A stretch of 64,000 bases of DNA from positions 494,001 through 558,000 of the forward strand of contig NC_088868.1 in the NCBI RefSeq assembly GCF_032884065.1, written 5' to 3'. The position numbers and the translations under genes were made by a program. Below, in pieces: positions 35,043 through 47,099 of the stretch (its first letter is position 1; every line of letters starts with the position of its first letter). The notes under the pieces are model-generated. The model ran no database searches. It was not told where the DNA came from and saw only the letters and a program-made list of their open reading frames with translations. Source of the stretch: Artemia franciscana. Taxonomy: Eukaryota > Arthropoda > Branchiopoda > Anostraca > Artemiidae.

Positions 35043-35546
35043 TTCCATAAACTTTTAGTCCATAATTCTACATCTGCAGCTTTTTATGTCATAGAACGGC
35101 AATTTTAATAACAGTAGAGCTATTTCTGTCATAGAAAGACATAGAAAGCTGCTGGTCTAATTGGACAAAACTTCTAGAAATGGATAGATGATTTTCAATG
35201 TATTTTTTCTCCTCCTTTTGACAATCATATTATAACTGGAATTATTATAGGGAATAATTTTCAGCTAAATAAGAAACAACAAGTCATACAGAAAAATCAA
35301 ATCCATGTTAGGCTGATTTTGTCTATGATTAACTGAACTGAAAACAATTACAGGTAGCTTATGATTATTGTCTTTTCATCCATAGGAGTGATGGAAAAGC
35401 AAGCAAAACAACAGCTCAAAACACTCTGTAACTGACATTACAATCAGTGATGTAAAATCATCAAGCTACTGATCAACAAATCATCAATCAAGCTATTGAT
35501 GTTAGAATCAGTGAGTAATTTCTAGCAACTGAATTTGAAAACTTAC

Positions 35547-35828
35547 TGGTATATTTAATTTCTTTGCATCCACTGGAGACATGAAAGGCCAAGCAAAACG
35601 ATGCTTCACAACAACCTTCAATACTGACTTGTGAATATACTGAAGCTGATTTGTTTGTCTTCCAGGTCTATGGGGTGGGGGAATTACAGGAGGCTGAACT
35701 ATCCCATTTACAGGTTCTAAAGTCGGTTCTTCTCTTGGTGGAGGCTCTTTATCAACTGCTGAAGTAGTTGCAGGTACTGCAGCGGGTGCTTTTTCATCCA
35801 CTGGTTCTTGTTTTACTTCCATGTTCAT
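35547..35828 (-). CDS. fs(1)h: BET bromodomain protein, coding exon 1 (start codon, N-terminus, start of bromodomain 1)
   Basis: First coding exon (94 codons) of a BET-family protein. These nuclear proteins bind acetylated histone tails with two bromodomains and recruit P-TEFb and other transcription machinery. Residues 1-60 are an acidic/proline-rich leader. From about residue 61 the conserved BD1 N-terminal region begins: [14 protein letters not shown], then the WPF shelf in the segment [14 protein letters not shown]. The exon stops after a Pro codon (CCA) at a GTAAGT donor in phase 0, which joins the DYH motif of the next exon exactly as in the family. The chosen start is the first of two close Met codons (MNM). 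A TTTCTTTAG acceptor sits 5 bases upstream of it, so the 5' UTR is split by an intron whose upstream exon I could not place. Family assignment is certain; whether it is the only BET gene of the species cannot be told. Confidence 0.93.
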
Positions 35829-35833
35829 GTAAA

Positions 35834-37570
35834 CTAAAGAAAACAGATTATAATGTCAATGTACAGGATCATATTTGCAATTAAGAGGCGTGGGGGTGAC
35901 CCACCCCTCTGGTGACACTGGGTGTTATCAAAAAACAGATCAGAAGGACCAACCACTCTAGAGAGAAAAAAATTGGAGCTGAGGAATAGCTTGGTAGGTT
36001 GCTAGTGGAGGAACATTTTAGGAAGTTTATGATCTGGTGTACAGAGGATATATCCACAGTATCGCCATCTTTGTTGCCTCACAACAGAGGCGATGTCTGG
36101 TTGCCATATGCAAGCACTTAGCTCGTTGTATTACTAGAGCCATTCCCTTACAGTTCAAACTACTCTACAAGTGGTTCTTCCTCCTTTTATTTTATTGTGT
36201 TTCTGGATCATCATTATTTCTTTTCATTATAATTATTGTTTATTTATTTTTTTCATTTTCTGACTCTACCCTGTGCAGTGAAAATTTTATCTAAATATGA
36301 AGTTTCAGATATATACCCATAAAGTAGTATAGATTTTTTTCTCACATGAGAATTTTTTCTCACAATTCTCACATGAGAATTATCTCATGTGGGTGCAATG
36401 TAGCTTTGGATAAATGACTGCATTCCTGCATTCATCTACAAACTTCCATTTTTTCTGGTTTTTGGGAAGAAAATCTATATAAAACAATAATAATAGCTGA
36501 ACAGATTTTTTTATCACAAAACATAGTCATACTTATTATTAGAAGAAAATCTTTATATTTACTCACTTCATACATTCTCTATCTTCCACATGGCATAACA
36601 AAGAGGCCAAAAAGAGTGTTATTAACATGTTCCTAACCTAAGCAAGATTTTGCAGCTTCCTTATTCATCAATAGACCAACTACCTGCTTATGCAGCCAAT
36701 CCTTTCTAACTGAATGAATAAATTTCTTATCACCAAATTTCAGGTTTCCTAACCCTAAGAGAAGAGTTTTTTGGAACTCCAGACAAGTACAGTTCAAAAC
36801 TTCTGAATTTATCAGTCAAAACCACAATATGATTGGGTTTTTTTTATGTTCGAATGTTTGAAATCACAATTTTCATACTGTTTAAGTCATTGAAATTGTT
36901 ACAGTCTCAAGAAAAGCAGAGTCCTGCCAATACAGGTCAGGGACTAGTACTTCTTCACAAGTCAATGTTGGCTTAAAACCAGAAAGTAAGAAGACACTGC
37001 CAACTTTAGTCATAAGTGTAGTTTCTAAGAACTATTTGGGTCTCCTTTTGTTGAAAGCTACTTGAGCTGAATTTCAGAAAAAAGAAGCCAAATTTCAAGC
37101 ACAGTTTCTCATAATGGACAAAAAGGGGTCAAATTCAGAGGTTTTTAGATAAAAAAAAGTTAGACTACAGGGAAGCTCTGTTTGTAAAGATCTCTTTTGA
37201 ACCCACTTAAACGTATCTTTCTTCTTTTATCTGAGCAAAACACTAAACAGGATAAAAATATTTTAATATTGGGCAGAAGGCATCCAGAAAATTAATTTTA
37301 GGTTGTGCTTTGGAACCCAGAATTTCTTTATAGTTTTTAGAATTTAGATAGCACCATTTACATTTTTTACAATAAATATTCTACTTTTCATGTAAAGTTA
37401 GATCAGAAGAGATCACTCCCCTTAAATTTTGTGTTCCTAAACATTAGAAATAATAAAGAAAACATTGACATTAGAAGTGTTTTCATTATCCAATAAATTA
37501 GAAATAATTTATGAAGAATTGAACTTGATTACCTTAATGAAGTTACTAAACTTTATCAAATGGAAAGGGG
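35834..37570. other. BET upstream intron or flank, nothing coding seen
   Basis: Sequence upstream of the BET start exon. It must contain or lead to a 5' UTR exon, since an acceptor precedes the start codon, but I could not place that exon or a promoter. A short inverted repeat (CTCACATGAGAA, 36342-36392) is present. Confidence 0.4.
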
Positions 37571-37639
37571 TTGCACATTACCAGGGTACTTGGCATGGAA
37601 CCTAGATACTTAGGTATGTATACAACATTTCAGAGAAAG

Positions 37640-38995
37640 AGAAAAGCTAATTGGGTCTCCTTTTTTGCATATACCTGTATGTTTTATCCTTTTGTGTTAA
37701 ATGACTTACCCTCAAATATTCAAAACAAGACTTTGAAATTGTTTACAGATGATGTAAAGTTTTATTCTTAATTTTTACTCAAACAAATGCATGAATACTT
37801 CAAGGAAACATAAGCTAATTGTGATCATGGACCCAACATAACATCTTATACACTAATGGAGACAAATCTCTAATGGCAATTACTTATTATGTAGGCTAAT
37901 AAGGCTGTATCTAAATTCCATATCTAAAGTGTTCAGAATAAAAGCTAAAATCAGGTGATTATGTTAATTACCTTGGAGTTTATTTTGACAAGTAGGCTAC
38001 TACTTCACCTATATTTGCAAATAGTGGCATGGCATTGAAAAATATTTTAGTTGCTTTTTGATCTTGTCTTAACAGTTTGCCTGCTTCTACAGTAGACACA
38101 TTGACAAATGTACCTTCATTGTAAGGCTATTCATTCCTTGGAACAGTTAGTCATCCTCTACCAAAAATAGCCTCTACCCCTACCAAAAATATGTAGCAGT
38201 TCAAAACCATTGGGTTGTCAAGATTTTATGGGAAAGAACTTAATGTTCAATTTGTTTCAAATGTTGGGTGTTGTAATTCATTAAATATTTTGCTTTATGG
38301 GTTTATTTGATGACTTTTTGTATATTTTCATGCAGGCCTACATTTGGCAATAATTATGCAAAAACTATAAATTACTAAAATTTGTGCACATTGAATATAT
38401 TGCGAATTCGCAGTGTGTGCAATTTATAAATAAATGTCATAAGCTGATATACCTTTTACAAGCAGGCTACCTTAACAATTGCACTATATTAATGGCATAA
38501 CACCTGGGCTACCAACATAACTGAGAGTATATGTAAAGAAAATACAAAGTTTTAAGCAACTTTTAGGTGGTTCAGCAAAGAAATATAACTGACAATTTGG
38601 AGCATGGCCTCTTTTGAACCAGATACTATAAAAAATTGTTGCTCTACTGTATTTACAAATAATTCTATCAATCTAATTTTTAGAGTTGCTCAGAATATAA
38701 CTGTTTTAAATTCTCTTTCACTCTCCTTATGTCTGTATTTTGTTTGATCTTTATATTATGTTTATTTGATGATTATTATTGTTTAATGTTTAGTTATAAG
38801 TTGATCTTTGGGTTACAACTTTTTGTTTGAGTTTATGAGTTTTATATACAAGTTGTTTTTTTTTCTTCTAACATATCTTCTTCTATAATTCATAAATGTT
38901 GCTAGTGTTGTTAATTAGCTTTTTCTTGTTTTGTGTCTATAGCAACAAGCTTTATTGCTTATCATTTGATGTATTAATAAATAAATATTGTCCAA
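37640..38995 (+). mobile_element. LINE relic, same family as the 55 kb element
   Basis: A heavily decayed plus-strand copy of a LINE. Visible pieces are FVLNDLPSNIQ with KLFTDDVKFYS near 37697-37770 (catalytic box FTDD), YLGVYFDK near 37972-37992, and weaker C-terminal traces to about 38.25 kb. The 3' end at 38940-38995 reads GCAACAAGCTTTATTGCTTA followed by TAATAAATAAATAT, matching the 3' end of the 55 kb copy. Stops and frameshifts are frequent. The 5' boundary is uncertain. Confidence 0.65.
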
Positions 38996-40975
38996 TGCCA
39001 TTCATAAGCAATTGATACTTTGCCACTTATTACTCATTAACAGTTAGTTGATAAAACCAGTTTGGAAAAAATAAAACCAATTTGGAAAAATAACCTGACT
39101 ATTGTCAGTTATTTCAGTTATTTTCTTTTTGCAAACAAGTTAGAAACAAGGTTTCAGTTACATTGTGTAGTCACAGTTAGATTTTACCAATGACATATAC
39201 TTTAATTGAATTTAGGTTTATCAAGGAAATATGTCTGTATTGCCACATAAGCCAACTGGGAGCCAAAAATCTTCATTTTGTAATAACAAGGGGAATTTAA
39301 AATCTTGACTTCTTTAGGCTGTTGAAATGATATTTCAGGATTGTGCATTCACTACAGGGCTGAAAAGCAAAATATTGACTTCTCTTTACTGTCAAAAATT
39401 TGTTTATGAGTCTTGCTAGGGCACTGAGGCATAGAAATTGATCTCATTACTTTTTTTTGCTGTCTGTTTTGGTTTTATGGATTTTCTTCTTCTTTTTTGC
39501 AAAGTGGGGTGGTTTTTACAATATTGTTTTTTTTTAGGGATATGTATAATAGAAAGTAAATGTATGAGAAGGGTGAAAATTATTAATTTACATATTGGTG
39601 AGGAAATGGTGGCCACTTTACTGCCTATTTTCTTCTAATTAAAGCTTTGCATTATATGACATATCACCTCCTCTGTTCATCCTAAAACATTAAAAATCAA
39701 GGCTTTTAAAGCTTTATTAGGATGAACAGAAGAGGAAATACTAACAAAGAGCTCTAAACTGACAGGACTAGCCATTATAAATGTTCACCAAAATATTGAG
39801 GTAGACATCAACCTCAACCATGTAATAAATAGATATGGCAAGAGTGGAAATAAAGAAATAGATTTTTTTATAAAATTGTGAATTCTGTAATTTAGCAAAA
39901 TATATAAACTTTAAAAAGTGAAAAGATACACTATGTTGTAATTAAAAGTAAAATTTTGATTAGTAATTTTTTAGATTTTGTCAAATTTAACACTGTTTAT
40001 TAAAACATTATTTTTAAAAAGAAACAGTGATTAGTTGATGCTTTATTGCCTATACTTAAAACCCTTGTTTTAAATGGGTTCTATGCATTTCTATCTCTTC
40101 ATTCTATTTATCTTGTTGCACCCCTAAAAATAAACTAGCAATTAATGTTTAATATATCTTTTACAAATATACATGTTGTATCTTAATCCTCTTTTCCTGT
40201 TCTTCATTACAATCTTAGTTACTAAGCAATGCCACAAAGTTAGGCAACATGCTAAATGATTCCAATACAAATAGTCACAATGAATAAATGACCCCAAAAG
40301 ATGGTTCAAGAACATTTTTTGTGACAATAAAAAGCTTAACCCACTTGCTATTCCAGTCAGAAGTGCAAAGGCAAAAAATCATGCAGGAAATCTTAAATAT
40401 CATATTTTTTATAGATGGTGAACAGCTTTATGTTTTGTTTTTTACTGTTGGATGGTTTTTATAACTTACTATAATAACTTACAATTTTTCTATCAATATT
40501 CTTACAGCCTACCATTTTAATTTCAATAGGTTTATTAGAACTTTAACCCTCATTAGATTTTAGATTAAATTTACAACCATTTCCACTACCTATCTACAAC
40601 ACATAATTGTCAGGGTTCCCTCTAAATTCTGGGTATTTTTTGGTTCACAAGTTTATAAAAGCAACCTATTAGGCACCCCCCTCCCCACCTAAAACAAAAT
40701 CCTGGATCCACCCCTGAGTAGATTCTGTAAGGTATCATATTCCTGTACAGCATAAATTTTTGTAAATTACTGAATTGAGGGAGCTACGAAATAGATATAT
40801 CTTTAGAATCAGAATTTCGTCCAAAATCTAGATATGACACTTCTCAATATGACAGATCAACAATTTAATCACAAATGAAATTTACAACTCCTTCTTAATG
40901 GTCAAAGTTATAGGCAGAATTGTATGAATGGACTGAAACCATAACCATTACCATTTAATGAATTTGAAGAAAAGA
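38996..40975. other. Non-coding stretch
   Basis: AT-rich intergenic-looking sequence. A small inverted pair, ATCCTAAAACATT / AAAGCTTTATTAGGATG near 39680-39725, is the only structure noted. Confidence 0.4.
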
Positions 40976-42080
40976 CAGTAAAATTCTAGTTGAGTGACTT
41001 CTTGCTATCTCAGAAAGGGGTTGGGTTAGGAAAATGAAACTTTCAGGGATGTGTCTACAGGCTAAAGTATATCCCGGGAAGGTATTTCAAAGTACCCACC
41101 TCTACTCATTCTCCCTCTAGAGAGCCCTGAATTTGCCTACATGACAGATATATACCTATCAAATTTTGACAAAACAACTTTTACCTTAATTTTCAGTTAC
41201 CGATTGCTTTTGTTTGAGCAGAATTATGAGCCAAATCAATATATTTTTTTTTCAGAATTTAGGAGATGTATTTGTATATCTTTAAAACCATATGAATTTG
41301 GATTGAGCAAAGTTGTGAAGCTGAAAACAATTTTGTTGCACTTCATTCAAGCAGAAGATCTATTTTGAAAGGTGTCACTTTTATAACACACATATTTTAG
41401 AAGGTCATCAAAGGTCAGGGCCCTCTAGAGGGAGAAGGAGTGGAGATAAGTACTTCAAAATACAGTAAAATTCTAGTTAATTGACTTCTTGCTATCTCAG
41501 AAAGGGTTTAGGTTAGGAAAATGAAACTTTCAGGGATGGGTCTACAGGCTAAAGTATGTCCTGGGAAGGTATTTTGAAGCAACTACCTCTACTCCTTCTC
41601 CCTCTAGAGGGCCCTGACCTTTAAAAATATGTGTGTTATAAAAGTGAAACTTTGCAAAATAGATTTTCTGCTTAATTGAAGTACAACAAAATTGTTTTCA
41701 GCTTCATAACTTTGCTCAATTCTATTTTATAAGGTTTTAAAGATATGTAAATACATTTCCTAAATTTTGAAGAAGAAAAAAACATTGATATGGCTCAGAA
41801 TCCAACTCAAATAACATGAATTGTATTTTCAGAACTAAAGGCAGAGAAAAGGCAACTGGTAACTGAAAATTAAGGTAAAATGTTGCTTTGTCAAAATTTC
41901 AATAGGTATAGACCTGTCATGTAGGCAAATTTCAGGGCCCTCTAGAGGAGGAGTGGAGGTGGGTACTTTAAAATACCTTCCTGTGACATACTTTAGCCTG
42001 CAGACCTATCCCTGAAAGTTTCATCTTCCTAACCTAAACCCTTTCTGAGATAGCAAGAAGTCAATTAACTAGAATTTTAC
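40976..42080. mobile_element. Large foldback / nested inverted repeat (1.1 kb)
   Basis: It starts CAGTAAAATTCTAGTT with GACTTCTTGCTATCTCAG, and the same start recurs at 41463. The right end, complemented, begins GTAAAATTCTAGTTAATTG. Thus one forward arm (40976-41460) is followed by a second forward start and then by the reverse complement of the arm. Words such as CAGGGCCCTCTAGAGG and TTTCAGGGATGGGTCTACAGG recur in both orientations. No open frame explains it. Confidence 0.6.
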
Positions 42081-42779
42081 CCAGAAAGTAGCCTAGCCCT
42101 AGCCTGTGTCAATTTCTGGGCTGTCTTAATATTCAGTTAATTAGAAAAGATTATGAATAAAATAGCTTAGAAGTGTCACTTTTATGCTTGGGAGGCATAT
42201 AATTTGTATATTAGGGTAGCATATAGGCTAGCTTAGGTCTATAGCATTAAGCAGTAGGCATAGGCTATCTTTCTGAGGGACATATTAAATCTTTCTTTCA
42301 TTCCATTTATTTGGCTTACTAGCCTAATTGAGCCACGTCAAATACTAAAGAAACAAGTAATTACATGATAAAATGACAATCCACCCTAGGCTAGCATAGT
42401 TTGCAGGTGAATAGGATAAGGATTAGCAAGAAAACATAGGCCATTTACTAGGCTGCATTTATTGTATTTTAGGTAAGTTTTTATTATTGAGTCTAAAAAG
42501 GTTATTAAAATAATTCAGTATGTGCAAATAAACTTGTCCTGAGATGAAATGGACCTCACAAAAAAAATTGTAACAAAATGAAAATATAATAAAACATAAA
42601 AATGAAAATCTCAACTGCAGACTGATAGTGACAATACTCCACATACCTTAAAAATATCAACAAGGTCTGAATATTTGAAATAGAGCAGTCAAGCTACTAT
42701 AGGTCAGGCTCAACTGGATTAATCTAATAAAAATAACAACACATTCTTTAATTTTGAATTAATTCAGTCTATTCTACAA

Positions 42780-43160
42780 AAATACGCGCCGAGCTTGAGC
42801 CATTGCGCTGCCATATTTAATTTGTCGGTAGATGGCAATGTAAGCAAAGAATGTTTATTTAAGGTAACTACACACTTATTGTTAAACATAAACACTAAGA
42901 AATATTATGCAAGACATTTAAATGTAAAATTAGCCCTAGAATACTTAATGGTGGGTAATTCTATGATATTTAATTTATTTTTTCTTATTCTGAGGGTTAT
43001 ATACAGAAGCTGCTATTTTTGTATTTTATCTTTGATCATAAAGGAGCTAGCCGGTGGGCTGTTTTTGCATCAGACATCAACGGAGACAGAGATGCAAAAT
43101 GTCGATGGGTTAATTTTATCCTTTTTTAGTGTTTGTGCAACTGTTTTGGTTTAGAGCCAG
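42780..43160. promoter_or_regulatory. Possible promoter / first-exon region
   Basis: This segment has CpG-containing words (TACGCGCCGAGC, TTGCGCTGCC) unusual for this window. It lies between the BET 5' side (minus) and the possible plus-strand exon at 43.3 kb. A shared or divergent promoter is a guess from position and composition only; no TATA or initiator was convincingly placed. Confidence 0.2.
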
Positions 43161-43316
43161 TAATTCCGTGTCTTGACATTTGAAGCTTGATTGCAAATAT
43201 GGGTGTGTTTTTAATTTCTTCTGTGTAATTGACAAGGCTGTACCAATGTAAGGTCATATTTTAGTAATTAAAGCATAGGATTGACACATTTTTTGTGTTA
43301 TTATTGTGGTCTTTTC

Positions 43317-43477
43317 AAGGTATTTTTTCAGTAAATATACCTGTTCCCACTGTCCAACAAACAAATCACCCAAGTTTTAGAAGAAATGAAGATGCGCAAG
43401 CCAGCGGCAGCAATGGCGAAAACAATTTAGTTGAAACAGAGGATTTAGAACTTTTTGACAGTGACAAGGAAAATTGA
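43317..43477 (+). CDS. Possible terminal exon of an unidentified plus-strand gene
   Basis: After an acceptor-like TATTTTTTCAG (ending at 43332) an open frame reads NIPVPTVQQTNHPSFRR, then NEDAQASGSNGENN, and ends ETEDLELFDSDKEN before TGA. Composition (polar, Asn/Ser/Glu-rich, acidic end) is more protein-like than neighbouring frames, and local GC is higher. I do not recognise the family. The upstream partner exon would lie around 42.8-43.1 kb, where base composition is also less AT-rich, but no consistent splice pair was found. It could be chance. Confidence 0.3.
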
Positions 43478-44504
43478 ATCTACATTCTTTGTGAAAACTC
43501 AGAGGGATTTATGCCATAAGATAGATCATACTGTCCAAAGAAGGGCAAAGTCCTTTTGCTGTCAACTTGTCATCAAGGAAATGCTCAATCAAAATCTTCC
43601 AAAAGGCCGGTCCCACTTGAGCTCTCTTATCCAGCTAAAGGATAGTCGACCCCTTAGATAAAATGTGTATGAACATGAACGCAAGTCTAAAGACAAGACC
43701 GTGAGCAATGTGTATGCTTTATTACGCGCATAACGCATACCACCCTGGACAATAGCCTTGTCAGTGACCTATCCTTATGACAAATTTTATGAGACACTTG
43801 GATAGCCACAGATGCTGCACCGTCATGAAATACCAGGATTGCCACTTCGACTCCGAGAAACCATCGAAGACATCCTAAGGGTGAATCATGTTCGTCAAAA
43901 ACAAGCCTCAGGGTAGGGCAAGAGAACAAACTGCCAGTTCTATCTACTCAGTAAGCACCGCTGAACCCCTTTCACTATAAATCATGCCGAAAACCATTTT
44001 ATAGCCAATGCCGATCATTATTTTGCCTAGAGCACGGACCAGGATATCCCAAAGATGTGGAAAAACCAGTAAATCAGAAGAAAATTGTCCTTTTTCTTGT
44101 CTAATCTTCATCCCAATCATTTTGAAGAAACATTAGTCGAGATTATCGATGATTAAATGTAAAGGGGTACAATTTACCCACTATTAGTAGCTATGTTCCT
44201 CGGTACCCCTCTTTAGTATTTTAGAGTTAGATTAGCAAAGAAATGCACCCTATCCAGAAAATATGCTAGTAAATGTAGCTTGATGGGCAAAAGTTATAAT
44301 TTGATTTATTTCGATCGTTACAGTAATTAGTATCAAACATAGCGATGGGCGAATAATGTCGTTCCATTCCAGGTTTCACGGCCATAATGAAAAAAGGGCT
44401 AAGGTGGCTAGATTCAGAAAATGAATGATTAAATAGTGCCAACTATTTTGCTTTAGGTCATCTATCTGGGGTCAAACAATCTGCAGTTCATCCCTGAAAG
44501 GGGT

Positions 44505-44655
44505 GCAAAGAGGTCACACAGAAATATTTGAAGAGATTGGCACTTTTTTGGAGGGAGTCAAGAGAGAAATTATAATCGATCAGAGTGGAGGGGTGTGTAC
44601 AGCTTGTTTCTCCCAGGAGGCTTGTTGGCGTGAAGAGCTGGTAGTATGAAAAAAC
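44505..44655 (+). mobile_element. Possible LINE C-terminal relic
   Basis: A short stretch in mixed frames resembles the same kind of LINE C-terminus as at 6.2 kb (KRGHTEIFEEIGT, then FWRESREK, then RVEGCVQLVSPRRL). It ends directly before the inverted repeat at 44660. Only a weak resemblance; other origins are possible. Confidence 0.3.
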
Positions 44656-44659
44656 GATT

Positions 44660-46224
44660 ATTGTGTTGCGAGAGCAACACTTTGGTTTTGTCCCTTTTTT
44701 TTTCTATGCCGCCGATGTCGGCTTATTCCTGGAAACTGGTAAGGGTCTAACCTCTGCGGTTTTTACGGAAAGTGTGGACCTAAGGCCGGAATGATGAATA
44801 TGGCATCACATTTTGGAAAGCTTCGCAGAACTCTTGCCTGGGGCCAAAAAGGATGGTTTTTGCTTGTCCACGAGCCAGAGCCCATGGTGTGCGAAGTGAA
44901 GTGGAGTTATGTAGCCTATGTCAGAGAGGAGTATCTGAAGTTGTGCAGCCAAGCTTTCGTTTCATCAAACCATGTTTCGACTTTCGAGTGGAAAGCTCCG
45001 TTCTAGCAGGCTGGCAATACTTTAAATTTGATGATCGACTAAAATCTATAAGTGTAATTTATAAGTGTTAAATATATGCGGCAGTTACCCGGCCTCACAG
45101 CCAATTTATCTTCTTTGAGTGATAAATAGAAAAATTTACAGAAGCAAAAAAGCGGTATTTTCCCACGGGTCCGAAAATGCTGCCATGATTTTCGCTGGGT
45201 TTATCATTTGTTTTTTTCGGACTTGGGATTGAGGTAGAGAAATGTTATCAGATGTACCTCTTAAACTTTAAAAATTCTGTCATTGCTAAAGAAATTGGAG
45301 CTTACCCTTTGGTCCTTTCTAAGTGGTGACGCTAGAAAGTTGGCCTACGGCAAAAAAATCAACTTTTGAACTAAGACAGACAGAATTTTTTTTTCGACGG
45401 CATTCGATAGCTCTTGATGAGCTGATTAAAGTATAGATCATCCATTTTTTGATACAAAAATGTCTTCATGAGATATACTAGTTTGAAAGTTTCAAGGGGT
45501 TGACAAATTCAGCAGTAGGGTACACACTGAAACCAAAAATAAGCCGATACCAATTGTGAGACATGTAGGGGACTTGTAAGGAAAGGTCAGCTGTTAGCTA
45601 ATAATCATCTTCGGCAGTGAGGGGTTTGCAAATTTTGCTATTTGGTGTACCTATTATTTGTTTCCAGTGTATTTGATGATAAGACCGAGTTGGTTCCAGT
45701 GGTAAGACATGTAGGGGACTTGTAAGTAATTATCGTCTGTTAGGCTACAATCATCTTTAGTGAAGAGGGGTTTGTAACTTTTGCTAGTTGGCGTAGCCTA
45801 CCCATACTCACTGTAACCTAGAATTAAGTGTTTACGCAATTAAGGGTACAAACGATAACGTAAAGCAACGAGGCAGTTTCGTAATAATTAATAGAGTGTC
45901 ATCTATGGTATTTTGATCCTGAAAAGTTACGGATAGATTTATAATACCAACTAGATTATATAAGATACTGTCCCAAGTCTTGATTGGTCACGATGTCTAC
46001 GATTGAAAAGGATAAGGTTCAACTGGCTGCAAAGTCAATTTAGTCCTTTCTTTCGATATTCTTTTGTTATTGTTGTTTTTTCAACGCTGAGGAATAGCCT
46101 TTGATCATGTGATTACTGATCGCGTTATTCTTTGAACATAAGGATTTAAAAGCTTCGATAGGCTGACAACTTTAGCGTTTAACCGATAGCAAAGAAACAA
46201 AACCAAAGTGTTGCTCTCGCAATA
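44660..46224. mobile_element. Segment bounded by inverted repeats (about 1.56 kb)
   Basis: The left end (44660-44691) carries GTGTTGCGAGAGCAACACTT and then TGGTTTTG. The right end (46195-46224) carries the complement, CAAAACCAAAGTGTTGCTCTCGCAATA (written in two parts: CAAAACCAAAG, TGTTGCTCTCGC). The end motif is itself a hairpin. The interior contains a 160 bp tandem duplication (about 45500-45800) but no recognisable transposase, so it would be a non-autonomous element or a chance pair of repeats. Confidence 0.45.
45500..45800. repeat. Two-copy direct repeat, about 160 bp
   Basis: AGACATGTAGGGGACTTGTA occurs at about 45560 and 45704. Each is followed in parallel by words such as CAATCATCTT or TAATCATCTT and GAGGGGTTTG. 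The copies are clearly diverged. Confidence 0.6.
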
Positions 46225-46229
46225 CTTTA

Positions 46230-47095
46230 TTCGGCGAAGCCGGACAAAGGTTGCCACAACACTTCACGTTGCTCAGGCAACGTAGGTCTAGTTTATATTT
46301 TGAATCCTCCTTGCTACCTTCCAAAGAATCAGGTTTAAATACAAAGCCAGAAAAACCGAAGTTTATTCCTCAACTTTAAAAATACGTCGAACTTCACGGC
46401 AATGTTTAAAGAGTCAAATTTGAATGCGTCGGAATTCGTTAGGAGCATGCGTAACTCTGTTCGTCTTGCAAGGCTTGGAGCTGCAGACAGTTGTTATTAG
46501 TAACAGTGATAAATAGTTACCTTTCAATTAACCATATATCTTGGCCCTCAAATTTTCATTATTTAAACCGAGGGATCATTCTATACAATTAGTTTTGAAG
46601 AAAAACTCCTTGTTGTCCCATATACTTGTCTGCAGCTTTAACGACTCTTTGAGATTCAAATGAAGCATCTGAAAAGTTTCTGGGGCCAACAGGACCTAAG
46701 CCCGCTCAACAGGAGCTAATTATATTTTTTTTTCTGACACTTTATTTGGCTTTTTATCATTTGTTATGCCAGTAGAAAATTTCTACTATAGGAAGTTCCT
46801 TCATAAACAAGCATTTTTGTGACAGGGCTGTAACTGCAGTATCTGTAAATCTGCAGCTGTAACTTGCGTCAAAAGGAAACAGTGCTTGCATCATGGAATT
46901 AACATGTATTTTATCTATCCCATCTCTAATCCAGAATAATGATGCAACTAAAGCTTTTTCCTAGAGAACGATATAAACTTTCTGAAAAAATAGGAAACTG
47001 TCCTTTTTTCAACAGTTTTTAACCTAAGAGCCCATTCACCAAGTTAGATAAGATTAATTGCTGGAAAACGGCTATCACAAACCCGAAATGGGTCA
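46230..47095. other. Non-coding stretch
   Basis: Unremarkable sequence to the right of the inverted-repeat segment. A small inverted pair (GTTGCTCAGGCAACG) is at about 46272. No exon recognised. Confidence 0.4.
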
Positions 47096-47099
47096 AATT

